Notes: a model not told the origin generated them from the letters alone. Positions 24,701-39,700 are shown, numbered from the stretch's first letter. The stretch is DNA of 64,000 nucleotides from Liolophura sinensis (GCF_032854445.1 NC_088306.1:5080373-5144372); one strand, 5' to 3'. Made by a program: numbers and translations.

Positions 24701-27700
24701 AATCAATTGAAATGGCCAAAAAATAATAATAATATACAAAAAAGAAAAAAATAACAGCACTTAACACAAACAATAACAATTATTTACACCAAACAATTCA
24801 GAGACGGAAAGGAATCCAACATGACATGGGGGCTATTGTACTGAAGAAGAAACAAATAAAATAAATAATTTGATAACAGGTAAATGAGAAGAAAATTAAA
24901 AGTACTGTCTGGTCAGGTAATACTTGAGCAAAGGCGAAGTGCTCTAAACCCGCTTTATACATTTGTGGTAGGAGAAAGTTGTTTCCTGTGTTTTCCACAT
25001 GTGCGTGGTTATGCCCATAATATGCGAGTATGTCACTAGCCTAGGTTATATCAGAACTGAAACCCACTCGCAATATAAAGTATGTGTATGTAAAACTAGC
25101 ATGCAGTACATGTGGGTGGTAGGAGTATTACTGAAGTCAGAGTGTTGTGTCTCTGGCACATGCGACACGATCCGCTTTCGACAGCAAAACGTGCGTATTT
25201 TAACGCACACAGTCTTCTCACAGGAATACATGGGTCTGATTTCAGTAATCCAAAAGATATCCTCACGAAACTGCCAAAGGATAACACAAAACGGTGATGC
25301 GCAGTGGTAAATTAAGAGTAATACGGCCAATTTACCATAAAATAAAGTCAGAATTTGTCTCTCACACAGTTTGAGCCAATGAGATCAGAAGCCAGTCCAG
25401 TTCAAATTCTTTCATGTACATTTACATACAGTCATGACATTGAAGAAACCAGTGATTCTCTGCAGCTGTATTTGCTGATTGAAAGCTTCCAATAGCCAAT
25501 CAGACAATCTGGGACTTTTAAAGTCTGTGAGGTAATCAGCCAATGATGAGAAAGGACAGATGACGTCTTTGGGGTGGGGATGGGACACCTGTGTTCTGAG
25601 CACTGATTGGCCTAGAGTCTCTTGATAGTTCTGGCTAATCCTTTGGCCAATGGGAAGCTTGCGCAGCAGAATCCCCTCATGACTTGTCCGCGCACGAGAG
25701 CGTAGTCTTCCTGGTCCGGGGAAATGAGTGGATCCGTCAAAGACCCGCCGTCAGAATCTGCCGAGTCATTCAGCCTCAACTTGGTCAGATCCACTTCAAG
25801 GTCACAAGCAGCATTAACAAAATGGAGGGCAGAGATGCGATTTAATACAAACATCAACAGGATGTTCCTAAAAGCCTAGTATAGCTGTCTCCACTAAAAT
25901 TCAACAATCGACTACTAAAGAGCATCCATTTCATTATGACCATAAGCTATGTAAAAATTAAGGTCAAGACATGTATATAAACGTGTACAGACAATTCTAG
26001 TTTACTCCAGATAACTCAGAACAGTCATGCTTTCACAACAACCAACTATGGTGCTTGTAAATTCCATCATGCATTGGACACAAAACTATATGCAGCACAA
26101 GTATGAGAAAAGACTCCTAGTTTAACATTTACCACAATAAGTGAACAACATACAGTTTACAGTGTATATATGACAACAAGGCCTGGGTAGGTCATTTCCT
26201 AGTTTTGAAAAAAATGCTTATAAATATTTTGTGTTTCGCCTGATGTCTGGTACGTACAATGCACCTTCGGAAGCTTGAGAAGATCTTAAAATGATTCTTT
26301 TGGAATAATGGAACTCCACACAAAACTTTTACGTGGCCTAGAAGGTGGATGGTGCAATCAATAAAGCAAATTGTGCGAGTTAAAAAATGCTAACCCTTAG
26401 GGAAACTATGTATATATTTTCATGAAGCCTACACCTTGATAATCATCAATTAAAGACCTTTGTTAACATCTAAAAATGGCTGTTACTGCCACATACAGGG
26501 TGTCTGAGAAATCGTGCACCACCCTGATTTTCACTTTTTTTCCTCTGTGTTTCAGATTTAATATTGATTTTAAATTTGTTTCTCTCTCTCAGAGTTAATT
26601 AGGGCTAGTAAACTAACATACAAGAAAGAAATGAATTGGTTTTTTATATTTGGAATAGATGGGGCAACACACCGCTCTGTAGCTCAAGTATTCAACCTCA
26701 ACCTGGATGGTGCTTGACTTCTGGGACACCCTGTATAATACTTTGTAAGAAACAACTTTGCCTGTTGTTTTCACAGAAGATCGCTAAACATTTTTTTTTT
26801 TCGCATTTTCAACCAGCATGGTTAGAACAAAACTTAATAGCAACAACTTTTTGCTTCATGTTGCTATAAGGAAACTGTACGGCAAACAAAACGTCCATTG
26901 CAGCATATCTTTGATCAACATAAAAAAAGAAAAAGAAAAAGAAAAAAGCTGTAACTGCAAATTGCGCAACATTTATCTCAATGCTGGGAAAAAGGTTACT
27001 ATGATTATTGGTCCATATATAAAGGTCATCCAAACATTAATGCCTCCCAGTTGGACACAGAGCTGGATATAATTAATTAGGTTATGTATGAAAGTGAAGT
27101 CAAGATGATACAGAGGTTGACGGACTGTGTGTTCTATGACATGCTACAGGCATGACAGGTGACTGAATGTTAATACACTAAAACCAGGTATCAAGGTGTC
27201 TGATATTTTGAGCTCTTCAGACTGATCACCTCACCAAAAATTGAGGTCACCCACTGTGATCTGAAGCGGTGGAATGTATTTAATCATATAAATATCATTG
27301 TAAAACAAGAAAGTGGATAATAAAGTGGAGGAAACAATCACAAATAGTTCTGAAATTATGAATATTTACACGATGGAAAGTTAGCTTTGAGATGACCTCG
27401 GCTCAATTTGAGGTCGTTATTTTTATTTCGAGGTCTTGAAATGACCAAACATTTACAAGTACTCCAGATGATGGTATAACAAAAAGCTGAAATATTAAGT
27501 CAAAACGAAGCTTTCATTTTCGGAGTTACACTACTTGTATATTACATGAATCTTATCAATGGATACACTGGATACAAGCTCTGGGGGGTCAAATTTCACA
27601 AATTTATAAGGAAGCACACAGCAAATTTGGGACGAAAAGCAAGTCTATTACTCTTACTTACTACATTTGCTCTAAAAATTTTCACATAAACGTAAAAGTG

Positions 27701-30700
27701 GGTCTGCACAAGTCAAATGTAAAAAAAATACTGAATTTGGTTGTGTTGAAATTGATATTTTTCTAGTACATGTACATTATCATTCTACCTTCCCAGGAAA
27801 CCCCAAAAGTTCACAGAACTCTAACAATCCAGCAAAATGAATCCATGGAAGAAAGTTTACATGAAATACAGTAAGTCATTGGCCACTGTACATGTATTTG
27901 TCAGAGCAAATTGCTGAGTGTAGTTGGTTGTATTTGGTTGTATCTGCTTGGAATTGGTTGTATCTGGTTGGAATTGGTTGTATCTGCTTGGAATTGGTTG
28001 TATCTGGTTGTAATTGGTTGTATTATGGCGTTCTTTTGGAATGTCTTCCAGGAATACTTCTACTGTGGAAGTTTTGAATGAAAATCATGAATTCTAAAAC
28101 CAACATATTTCCCTGATACAGGTATCTCTGTTTCAAATTTTCAATGCAAATCCTGAATGCAAATACTGGACATCAGTCTCTAGATGTTCCTTATCGTCAC
28201 TCTGACATATTTGGGGCTGTTTTCTCTACATACATGTAGCTCTCGCAACTCCGTTGTTTGATTTCAGAGTAACTAGATGTGCACATCCAAAAACTAGGGT
28301 GGTAGTCAGTAACTACCTGTCCCTCATGGAAACCTTAGCTTTAATATAAAAAGCACATACAGTAGTTGAGTTCATGGCGCCAACAGATGAATATTTTGCA
28401 TGGCTAACAAAATATTTTCTACGATTTGGAGAAAGAATTTGCAGAATATTTCATTCAGGACAAAACTTTGATAGTGTCAGGAGACCTGAACTTCATGAAA
28501 AGATTATTTTTTTTTTATATACACAACACTAGAATATGTCATATTTTTATGAAGGATGAAGAGGACAAGGAACTGGCACAGAAATGCATGGTATGAACAC
28601 AGATACAGACGGAAAGGTACAGGTTCTACAGCCTAACCGCGCGATTTGAAAAACTGTAATATCCTGTCTCTCACGTTTTGTATTCCACCTAAAGTTCGGT
28701 ACATATATATATATCTAAAAACGCACATTTACAGGCACAAAAGGCCATGAAATAATATGGTTTTTTTTTCTGATAAGAAATTACTCGTACTTCATGAAAT
28801 ATGTCTTATGTGGCCTTATAACAGTCAAGACCAAATCCTGAAGTCCTTGACCAAATCCAAGACCAAATCCTGAAATCTTCGACAAAATCCTAGACCAAAT
28901 CCTGAAATCTTTGACCAAATCCTGAAATCCTTGACCAAATCCTGAAATCCTTGACCAAATCCAAGACCAAATACTGACCATGTATAAGGTGAATGAATCA
29001 GTCAAGCAAATTTGTCACCTGAAAAATGCTGAACTTAGGTCACTATAAATCACTTGAAAATTGCTAAACTTTAGGTCACTAAAAATCACTTGAAAATTGC
29101 TAAACATAGGTGAATTTCAGAAACTGGAGTTTCTCATCCGTGACCAAGCATGGTCTTGATTAAATATACAGGCAGTCTGACCATATTTCTCTTGTCTTTG
29201 TTGATACAGCAGTTTGACTGGTATTTCCCTGTCTCCAATGAGGAAGGTTGCAGCAAGAAACACTCTGATATTCTACATGTAAAGTCAACTATTAAAGATG
29301 CGCCAAAAACCAGGCTACAAAATGTGGTTGCATAGCCTATGTATAAGCATCTAGAAATTGCTGCGTGCGAATAACCAATGTATGTGCGAATAACCAATGT
29401 ATGTGCAAATAACCAATGTATGTGCAAATAACCAATGTATGTGCGAATAACCAATGTATGTGCGAATAACCAATGTGCGTGCAAATAACCAATGTATGTG
29501 CGAATAACCAATGTATGTGCGAATAACCAATGTAAGTAAGTCTAACTTCAACACCATGTACAGTGCATACTAAAGAAATCAATCTGAATATACAAAATAT
29601 GATAATAATATCTTCGTACTGATATCGTGACATCTTAACAAAATGGCTAAGCCCTACGGAACTGTGGTCTGGTATTTACCACAATGCACTATGGGAGAAA
29701 ATATGGATCTTCAGGTTAGCAGACTAAAGGAACACACTCCTTTATACAAGACACATCAAAATAGAAAGATTTACATAGCAAGACAAATAATCTTTCCCAT
29801 AGTCAGTAAGGATTATATCTGGAAACCAGGGGTTAATATGTGCTCAACTTTAAGAGCACTCTAGGTGCCATTCTGTTGCACTCTAACCATCGCAGGTCTT
29901 TCTCCCAGTCTTTGCACTATATACAATAGACTGTGCGATATTCTGATAAGTGAATACATAACATCTTTAAGAGGCATTTAGAAGCTGAATTGGATAACAT
30001 AACGAGATATATGAATAACATATAGAATAACATCAGAACTCAGTAAGATTTCTTGATTCCAAATCCGCCTTCTCTGACCACATCAAATCTAATCCCCAAC
30101 ACAAAATTGAGAGGTCAAATGTCTGGACACTGGAAACGAACATCACCATTACCCCAACAAGGAAGCCAGTGAAAGACTATTGACATTCGAAGCTTAAATC
30201 CACAGATCGACCGTGACCATGGCCTACTAATCTCCACCACCTACTGTGAACTGATCTCAGAAGTGACAGATCGATCCTGTTCTACTTTGTCTTCAGCTCA
30301 CATCTCCCGTTCTTCTTTTTTCTGACTGTAATCCCTTAATCCTTTGCCTCCATGTGTCCACACTAATCACTTTGTGTGCTTATATAAACAGATTTGCCAG
30401 GGCTGTTCATAATGCTTGATAATGGTATTAGTGTCTATACCGAAACATCGCTTCCAAATAAACAGAAGCTGTTATCCATCTATCTCGTTATGTTATAATG
30501 AATACATGCATAATGTTTTCTATGTACCAGTGTTTACGACATATCCATGCATATCTGAAAATGACACAGCAGATAAAAACAAACTGTTTAAATGTATTCC
30601 TTGTCCTTCCTTTCCGTGAGGCTGCATGTTTGAATCCAGTTCAAACTGATCTGGCTGCGGCTTTAAGTTTGTGAGATACTTGGTGAAAGGCCTTTGTTGG

Positions 30701-33700
30701 ATATGCCCGTTTTCTATCATTCTTAAAAAATGACATCAGTCACAAGAGTGATCTATGCTTTCAAACTGCTCAATGCTCCTAGCCAATTAAATAAATACTA
30801 GATAAATTTCTCGCTTAAACTACAAAAGGATCCTCGGCAAAGAGAGCCTGAAAAAAACACACAAAAAAAGGCTTTGTCCATTTCATGCATTCTGGCATGA
30901 AGGAGCGGTTGGTGACAGACTAACAGCAGGCAGCTGGTGAACAGTGCAGTACAGACACACAGACACAAACACTACCTCTGTGAAACACAACACAAATTAC
31001 ATGGGTGAGTATTAAGCCCAGCCCACACGCACAACATTTGTCGACAAAAAAAAAACAAACAAAAAAGGAGGATATTCAGGACCAGAAGTCACATGTTCCA
31101 CAATATCAATTTGCCACACAAAGGCAACATTTGTTGTCCTTTTTGAAAATTCCCCCAAAGAAACAAGGTCATAGTTTCAAGGCCTACCATTTTATCAGAC
31201 CGTTTTGTCTATACTCACCTAGCATTACCATTGACAGACTCTGATATTGCTTGATGAAGGCAACACAATCTCCCCAAACCAAATTGTCAGCACAAAGGCC
31301 AAATCTATTTCCTGATCATTTCTTTCTGGACTTTCTGTCACCGAAAATTAATCAATCTTTGGATCCAGTTCTCCAGAGTCAGGAATTCTTATTTAGGTTT
31401 AAAGCCTGCACATGTTGAGGGTTTTTTTTTTTCTTGCTGGGGTTCTGTTTTCTAAAATAAATGTTGTCTGTATGCGCTGGGATTTAGTCAAGACAGAGAG
31501 GGGTGTATACTCACATGATCCCACTGTATGCCTCGTTTTGGCACTGTTACAGTATGCCTCTATCACACCCAGTATGGCAGCATCCTCTTCAAATGTTCGG
31601 GGGTCATCTGCAATTCACACAGGATTAAAATAACCAGTGATTATTATATCAGCCCGTTACAGAATTAATTCTTAATTCATATAAGTGTCAAAAACATTCA
31701 CCAGATGTCATGTTACATAAATATCTGATTTATTTTATTTATTTGTTTGTTCTAAAGTGTTTAATGCAGAGCTAACTTCAGAAGAATTGTTAACTTTAAA
31801 TTTTACAGCGGTAAGTTGTTCATGCATGTTACGAGCGGAGGAAATGTGCCTGATGTCCATTTCACAAAATGTAACATGTACGTAAAGTCTCATGGCAACC
31901 AGTACTGGTGGTATTTTACCAGGGCCACATCTAGTCCCAGTTCAGTTCCCAAAAGAGCATTAGGCACACAAACTAATCAAGCTGTAACAAAACCAACAAC
32001 AACAACAACAACAGAAATATGATGGTTTACCCATAAAGAGCTGAAATACAAATTTCTTTCACTCCCACTTAGAAGCTCCCAGAAAGCATATGTTTTGAGT
32101 TGTATTTTATAAAAGTTCTTTCAATATCACCTTTAAAGTCTGGGATCAGAACCTTCAATTTCTTTCTAGAACTGTTTCCTGATGACGGCAATATGTTAGC
32201 TACATGTACATGTATGTACAATACATTCACTCTGTGAATCAGGCCTGACAAATCACTCTGTGGTGAAGGGGGCCAGTGCTCTACTGAAGGAGCCTGTTTC
32301 ACAAAGTGATTTGTCAGGCTTGTGGTGAAGGGGACCAGTGCTTTACTGCAGGAGCTTGCCTCACAATGTGATTTGTCAGGCTTGTGATGAAGGGGGCGAG
32401 TGCTCTACTGCAGGAGCCCGATTCACACAGTGCAGGAATTTCTCTACTGCTCTACTGAAGGAGCCTACTGTACTTTCTGTTTGAAACAGGCTCCTGCAGT
32501 AAAGCACTGGCCCCCTTCACCACAAGCCTGACAAATCACTTTGTGAAACAGCCTCCTGCAGTAAAGCACTGGTCCCCTTCACCACAAGCCTGACAAGTCA
32601 CTTTGTGAAACAGCCTCCTGCAGTAAAGCACTGGTCCCTTTCACTACAAGCTTGACAAATCACTTTGTGAAACAGGCTCCTGCAGTAAAGCACTGGTCCC
32701 CTTCACCACAAGCCTGACAAATCACTTTGTGAAACAGCCTCCTGCAGTAAAGCACTGGTCCGCTTCACCACAAGCCTGACAAATCACTTTGTGAAACAGC
32801 CTCCTGCAGTAAAGCACTGGTCCCCTTCACCACAAGCCTGACAAATCACTTTGTGAAACAGCCTCCTGCAGTAAAGCACTGGTCCCCTTCACCACAAGCC
32901 TGACAAACCACTTTGTGAAACAACCTCCTGCAGTAAAGCACTGGCCCCCTTCACCACAAGCCTGACAAATCACTTTGTGAAACAGGCTTCTGCAGTAGAG
33001 CACTGGCCCCCTTCACCACAAGCCTGATAAGTCACTTTGTGAAACAGGCTTCTGCAGTAAAGCACTGGCCCCCTTCACTACAAGCCTGATAAGTCACTTT
33101 GTGAAACAGGCTCCTGCAGTACAGCACTGGCCCCCTTCACCACAAGCCTGATAAGTCACTTTGTGAAACAGGCTCCTGCAGTAAAGCACAATGAAAACCA
33201 TTCAATTTCTGCTTAGAGACCATCCCCAAACTGCATTGCTCACAATTGCATCACAGTAATTCTCAATATTTATGTTTATTTATAGTCAACATAAACGAGT
33301 GTTTCTGAACACTGTATATAAGGCCTTTACCATTGCCAGTGTAGAACAGCTATACTACCACACTATGATTCAGATATGCATAGATGGATTTTCATTTGAT
33401 TTACTGGTTTATTTTTTTGATTGGTGTATTACGCCGTATTCAAGAGTATTTCACTTATACGACAACGGCCAGCATTATGGTGGGTGGTAACCGGGCAGAG
33501 CCCGGGGGAAACCCACAGCCATCCATCTGCTGACAGACCTTTCCACGTACAGCCGAAGAGGATACTTCACTTGAAAAAAACATTTTAACTGTTTGCAAGC
33601 AAACGAATACTGAGAAACAACACCTCAATGCAAGACAAATAAAATACATGGGTATTAAACCACAATATCACAATATGAAAATATATAAATAAAACACAAA

Positions 33701-36700
33701 GACTACTTCTTTCCATGATAACAAATTATACAAAAAACATGAAATGCAAATATAATGTATAATGTAGCATGATCCTTTTGTACCCTTTTCAACTGCGATT
33801 TCTTAAAAATTTATTAGTGAGATCTAACAGTCTTGGTGTGTGCAGTTGCAGTTTTATTTATTTATTTATTTAATTGGTGTTAAATACGCTGTACTCAAGA
33901 ATCAGTTACCATTTTGAAGCTGTGACTATCTTTGTTATTTACATATGAAAGCTTTCCTGTGTACAGCTGTATGTTTTACCGCTTCCTGTCAATGGGTGTT
34001 GTGGTAACGTTACTGTTACAACATGAAGCAATAAATGACACGGTTTGGCGTTAAGGCAAATTTTTGTGGATTTTTCTGAGCACAAGAAAAAAAAAAATGG
34101 AATATCAAGAGACAACTGAAAAAATAGAGATCCACTGTGGGCCACACATGTACAATATCAATTTCAAACAAGGAAGGGCCTCTGTGGCCGACGTGGTTTG
34201 CGTGCCAGAGCGGTGCAATGACCCAGGAGCCTTTCACCAATGTGGTCACTGTGAGTTTCAAGCCCAGCTCATGCTGGTTTCCTCTCCAGCCGCATGTAGG
34301 TCGGCCAGCTATCTGCGGATAGTTGTGGAGTTCACCCCAGACTTTGCCTGGTTTCCTCCCATCATAATGCTGGCCAACGCTGTACAAGAGAAATATTCTT
34401 GAGTACGGTGTAAAACATCAATCAAATAAATAAACAAATAAATCAAACAGGAAAATGTATATACAAGTACGTGTACCTGCTTGAATGGGCTCTTATGCAA
34501 GGAAATCAAACCTTAGGAAAATGGTAAAATTCCACACCATTCCATCACAGTTTTGCATGTTTATGTTTTTTTCTTGATACATGTAAGTCCCCCTGAAGGA
34601 CACAACAAAACCTTCTGTGCTTACACAGATGTACTTCACTTCACAGAATGTGAGCAATTGCCACCAAATAAACACAATAGCACATGGTGGAAACAAAAAT
34701 AGCAAAACGACAACCAAAAAAAAAGGATGAATGCAAGATGAGAGAAGAGATGGATTCTGGGTAAACTCTTACAGCGTCTCCAGATATAGTCATACTCAGC
34801 CTCCCCGTCCTTATCTGACAGCAGGTAAGAGATCACAGATAAGAAACACAGGTAAAATGTAATTAAGGTAGCACAGGTAAGAAATCACAGGCTGGTTACA
34901 ATCATCCTTTAGTGGCAGTTCAACAAAGCAGCATCAATACCAAACGATTCAAACTTGCCGTGATTTAAAAGACAACACTACAATACAAAATGCTAATATA
35001 GGTACTGTATGTGTTTATATAAGTACAAGATTTCACACAAACTTTAAAAAACATACATTTTTATTTCTGAGACTTTGCCAAACCACCCACACGGAGAAAG
35101 TCTAGTTTGCCACCATGGTATATAAGATTTAATCACTCAGGTGCACATTAATTCTACATCCCGAATATGGAGCTGTTTAGGTTTTTAATACATACCCTAA
35201 ATGACCACAAACTTTCTCCATCACTACAAACTTGCCCATTTTTCCAGATTCTGAGAGTGCTATTGATCTCAAAATGGTGTTTTGAGGTTTCCAACCCTCA
35301 TCCGAAATAAAGGAGGTTAGATTATTTGTTGTCTTTTCTTTCAAAACAAATAAACATCAGCTTGGGTGCAACTTGGTTAGCCAAACATCTATATTTCAGA
35401 ACTAACGTCACCTTGCACTCTCAAACTAATTAAAAACATACAGCACATCAACTGAAAATTAGGTTGAAATCAGTTAGTAAGGTAAAAGCTAAAAAAAAAA
35501 ATGACAAGCTGCAGAATAGGTTTCTGACAGTCATTCTTACTATCATCACTCAACAGCAAGGCCACATCCTAATTAGTTTATTAGTAATATGATACCCAAT
35601 ACTAACTAAACATGGTATAATCACCGCATGATTACCGCTCCAAGAGCTACCCTGATTCCTCAACCTTTTCGCATATAAAAGTGCAATTTTCAGAGGAATT
35701 TTCGCACCTTTTTAACATGATACTGAAGACAAAACTGCATTCACTGGGTTGGTCAATCTCAGGGCTTTGCAAAAGGTATAGTTATGCGAGTCTGCACAGA
35801 AAAATGCCTTCAGAGTATGCTTAAATCGATACCTTACAAACAAGAGAAAGGGCTGCAGAATTATGGTGTACCTTTTTAATTTTCTTACAGCACACGTAAG
35901 TTTTTAGCTTCTCTTACTCACCCATTTTACGCCGCATGTTGCAGTTCTTGCGGTGCAGGTCGTCTCTGTTCACTGTGGGCCTGAGGGGAGGGGCGGGTCT
36001 TAGGCAGGACATGCTCCATGTGTTGAAGATCTTATGGTGAAATGACGCTGGCAGCGTGTGGGAGATGTGGGTGTTATGAGGGGCAGGGTGTGGGGAGAGG
36101 GTTGGGTGGGACGTGTGGGTGTGGGGTGTCTGGTGGGTGGGAGGTGGTGGGTGGGAAGACGGGGGAGGGGGCACTTGTCCAATCACTTTGGCTGTCTGGC
36201 TAGGGGCTGGCATCACCTGGCTTATACTGGGCTGACATGAAGTTATCTGGGAACAAAGATCAGTTTTCAACTTTTGAAAGAAATTTATTTTTTTCCTGTA
36301 AATTTTCAGGCTTTGTGGCCAAGACATGTACATGTAAGAGCTCACTTGTAAAAGTTTTCAGGTTTTGTGACCAATGAGTAAAAACTCACCTGTAAGTTTT
36401 CAGGTTTTGTGACCAATGTGTAAGAACTCACTTGTAAAAGTTTTCAGGTTTTGTGACCAATGTGTAAGAACTCACTTGTAAAAGTTTTCAGGTTTTGTGA
36501 CCAATGTGTAAGAACTCACCTGTAAGTTTTCAGGTTTTGGGGACAACATTGTATGCAAGCGCGTTATGGATTCCTTCAATATTTCCAGCCAATCAGTGGC
36601 TTCCTTCTGGGTACCACAGGTCACTGTCATTTTGTCCACCTGATCACCTGCAGATTAAGAAACAGTTGGGCGACCCATAAGGTGAGTGAAACAGGGGCCG

Positions 36701-39700
36701 GTTTCTAGGCTAAGCCCTTAGCTAAGTGCACTTTATATCTTTCCAACATACTTTCTCATGGTAGTAAAGAGCTTACTTAGGTTAGTGAGCTTCATGAAGC
36801 CGGGCCCAGAAATCATAACTGAAATTGGTTAATACCAAATCTATCACCCCATTACACATATACATAAAAACGAATACTGTACATGTATTTTTACCTAAAA
36901 GTTGGAACTGGTAAGTAAAAATGAACTTTCAGAAGTACATAAAGGCCTTAAAAATTAACCATTTTTTGTGCTAAAACTTAAGTTTTTCTTATAAGAAACT
37001 AATCATACTTCACAGAAAAATCATAAATTGCTCTATAAAATTGATGAATTCATAAGATTCAAACAAAATGTATCATTTGAAAAATGCAAAATTTTTAGGT
37101 GAACTACAGCAGATGCACAGATGTACAGGCTTGAAATAAGACTTAAAAGACATTACCTGCTACCAGTGTATACACAATAGATATGAAATGTAAAATATTA
37201 ACTTTGTGGATTTGATTTTTTCCAGATTTACAGGAAATGGCTTTTAATTAATTGCTCCTGTGATTAATTACAAAGATGGTGGCTTCTTCATTGGTAAAAT
37301 TCAAAGAATGTGTTTATCTATCTGACTAGCGTTTATTGCCACACTCAAGAATGTGTTTATCTATCTAGCATTTATTGCCACACTCAAGAATGTGTTTATC
37401 TATCTGACTAGCATTTATTGCCACACTCAAGAATGTGTTTATCCATCTGACTAGCGTTTATTGCCACACTCAAGAATGTGTTTATCTATCTGACTAGCAT
37501 TTATTGCCACACTCAAGAATGTGTTTATCTATCTGACTAGCATTTATTGCCACACTCAAGAATGTGTTTATCTATCTGACTAGCATTTATTGCCACACTC
37601 AAGAATGTGTTTATCTATCTGACTAGCATTTATTGCCACACTCAAGAATGTATTTATCTATCTGACTAGCCTTTATTGCCATACTCATGTGACAGTGAAC
37701 TGGTTTATGGGCGGAGGAAATCTGAACGCCCATCACCAGGGTCAGGTTCCATAAAAACATTTCTGGCTTACATTGTAAGTCCATATTTGAAAGACAATCT
37801 TAAAGCTTATTTTTCAGTTTTAGATATCAAAATTCTGTCCACGTTATCACTACTATTTGACTTGTCCAAAATTAAACTTCTAGAACCATAACGTAAGCAC
37901 TGTGGAGAGGTTTTTAAGTTTGACTGGAGTCAGAATTGGTGGAATTGGCCCCTGGTACCTGGCAAATCTCCTGGCTTAATGATGCAAATCTCCTGACTTA
38001 ATGATGCAAATCTCCTGACTTAATGACATAGTCAAACAAGAGGAAGCTAGGTTCAAACCATCTCACTGGTCATGGTCCTGACAGTCACAGAGAGTTTGAA
38101 CTTTGACCCCTTGAGAACTAATGTCACCTTGCACTCTCACACGAATTAAAAACGTACAGCACATCGACTGAAAACTAGGCTGAAATATTAGATCAGTTAG
38201 TAAAGTAAAAACTAAAAAAAATGGCAAGCTGCAGAATAATTTTCTTTCTTTTTAGTCTGACCCTTTAAGACAGTTATCTGTCTACAAAGATAGTGACTGG
38301 AATGGCATATGGATGACAAATGTTGTCCAAGGACATGAGAGCTAGGTTATATAAACACCTGAGTACTGACCTGCTGGCTCCTGGAGGATCCTGGCCCCAC
38401 AAGGCGACATTAGACTTCAGTCACAATTTCAAATATCTAACTTGTTCCCTTCCATATATAGCCGAAATTTTGTTTTACAATAACTTTCCCAGAATTTATG
38501 TTGTCAAATTACGTAAGAAATAACAATTCTAAAGTGACTGAAATTTTGACTTAAGCCTATGAAAGATTGTTTTTTGACCCCAGGGGCTGGATTTTATCAA
38601 GTTCTAATAGTTAGACTGACGGGTGAAACAAACCTGAAATCTCCAGAGAATGTGGAAATGCCTCTGTGTCTTCACACGCTGACACAGTCATTCCACTCAG
38701 TGGGATTTTACCCTACAAACACATAAAGTCAATCAATCCATTTATTTATTTATTTATTTTTTGACCCATTTTTATGCTCTACTGTATAATATTTGTCTTG
38801 TATGACTGCTGTCAAGTTTATGTGAGGAGCGAAACAAGATGAATCTCAAAGAAATAAACAAATTGATAAAAAAATAAGAAATATAATAATTAATATAATA
38901 ATTTAAAATAAAACCAAACCACTTTATTGACACAAGCTGCAACTCTGGATTCTAATCCAAAATCGCTTTGCTTTTACTGGGTCACATTGTATCACAAACT
39001 AACCATGCATTAACTCTCCGGCTGGATGTGGGAAGGTCTGCCAGCAACCTGCGGATGGTCGTGGGTTTCCCCCGGACTCTGCCCGGTTTCCACCCACCAT
39101 AATGCGGGTCGCCATCGTATAAGAGAAATATTCTTGAGAACGGCGTAAAACATCAATCAAATAAATAAATAAATCAAACATGCATTAATTAGAGTAGGAT
39201 TCACTTGGAGTCACTTGTAACACAAAAACAAATACCCCTACAGTTGTAAGAGAGAGATTGTGTTTCTACAGGAATTGACACACAGGCCCACAGGTTCACC
39301 AACCTTGAAAATAAAGTAGGTCAAGGTCAGTGAAAAACAACAGGGTTCTTCTCCATAACTAGATGCACATAAGGTACAAATCTGATGAAAATTCCTCAGA
39401 GTTAAAGAGATGTTGTGTTTACAACACCTGTCACGAGGTAGAACTTCAATGACCCAAATGACCTTGATCTTTTTACCACTTTTAATACTACGGCCATAGA
39501 AACAGAAAAGCTTCGTCTCAATACCTATCCAAAAAGTTTGGTAAACCTGACAACAAATGATCAAGAGAAGGGGTGGTAATAAATCAACGGCCAGACTGAA
39601 AAACATTTGAACACCAGCACTCTGTTGACCAATTTGTTGTTACCATGGTAACATTACCTCATAATGGTAGCCACTAAGCCGAGGACTTATAGATAACATG

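Larger units (their letters stand above)
14807..25611 (-). other. PIX intron 15, distal part
   Basis: No exon was found. It holds SINEs (15,905-16,160; 17,850-18,000; 18,405-18,725; 24,071-24,302), minisatellites (17,225-17,340; 19,080-19,375; 19,905-20,060) and a TIR element (22,654-22,872). The rest is AT-rich DNA without recognised features. Confidence 0.7.
25794..31514 (-). other. PIX intron 15, proximal part
   Basis: It contains the MITE at 26,494, three minisatellites (27,915; 28,815; 29,362) and AT-rich DNA. No further coding exon was recognised between exon 15 and the candidate alternative terminal exon. Confidence 0.65.

Noticed and set aside
29134..29633. Frames reading [15 protein letters not shown] repeats, and resemblance to a CRISPR array
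   Set aside because: The 19-base units are directly adjacent with no spacers, and this is intronic animal DNA; the frames are repeat artefacts.
36058..36240. Gly/Val/Trp-rich frame on the + strand
   Set aside because: It is antisense to the PIX Pro/His-rich exon and reflects its base composition.
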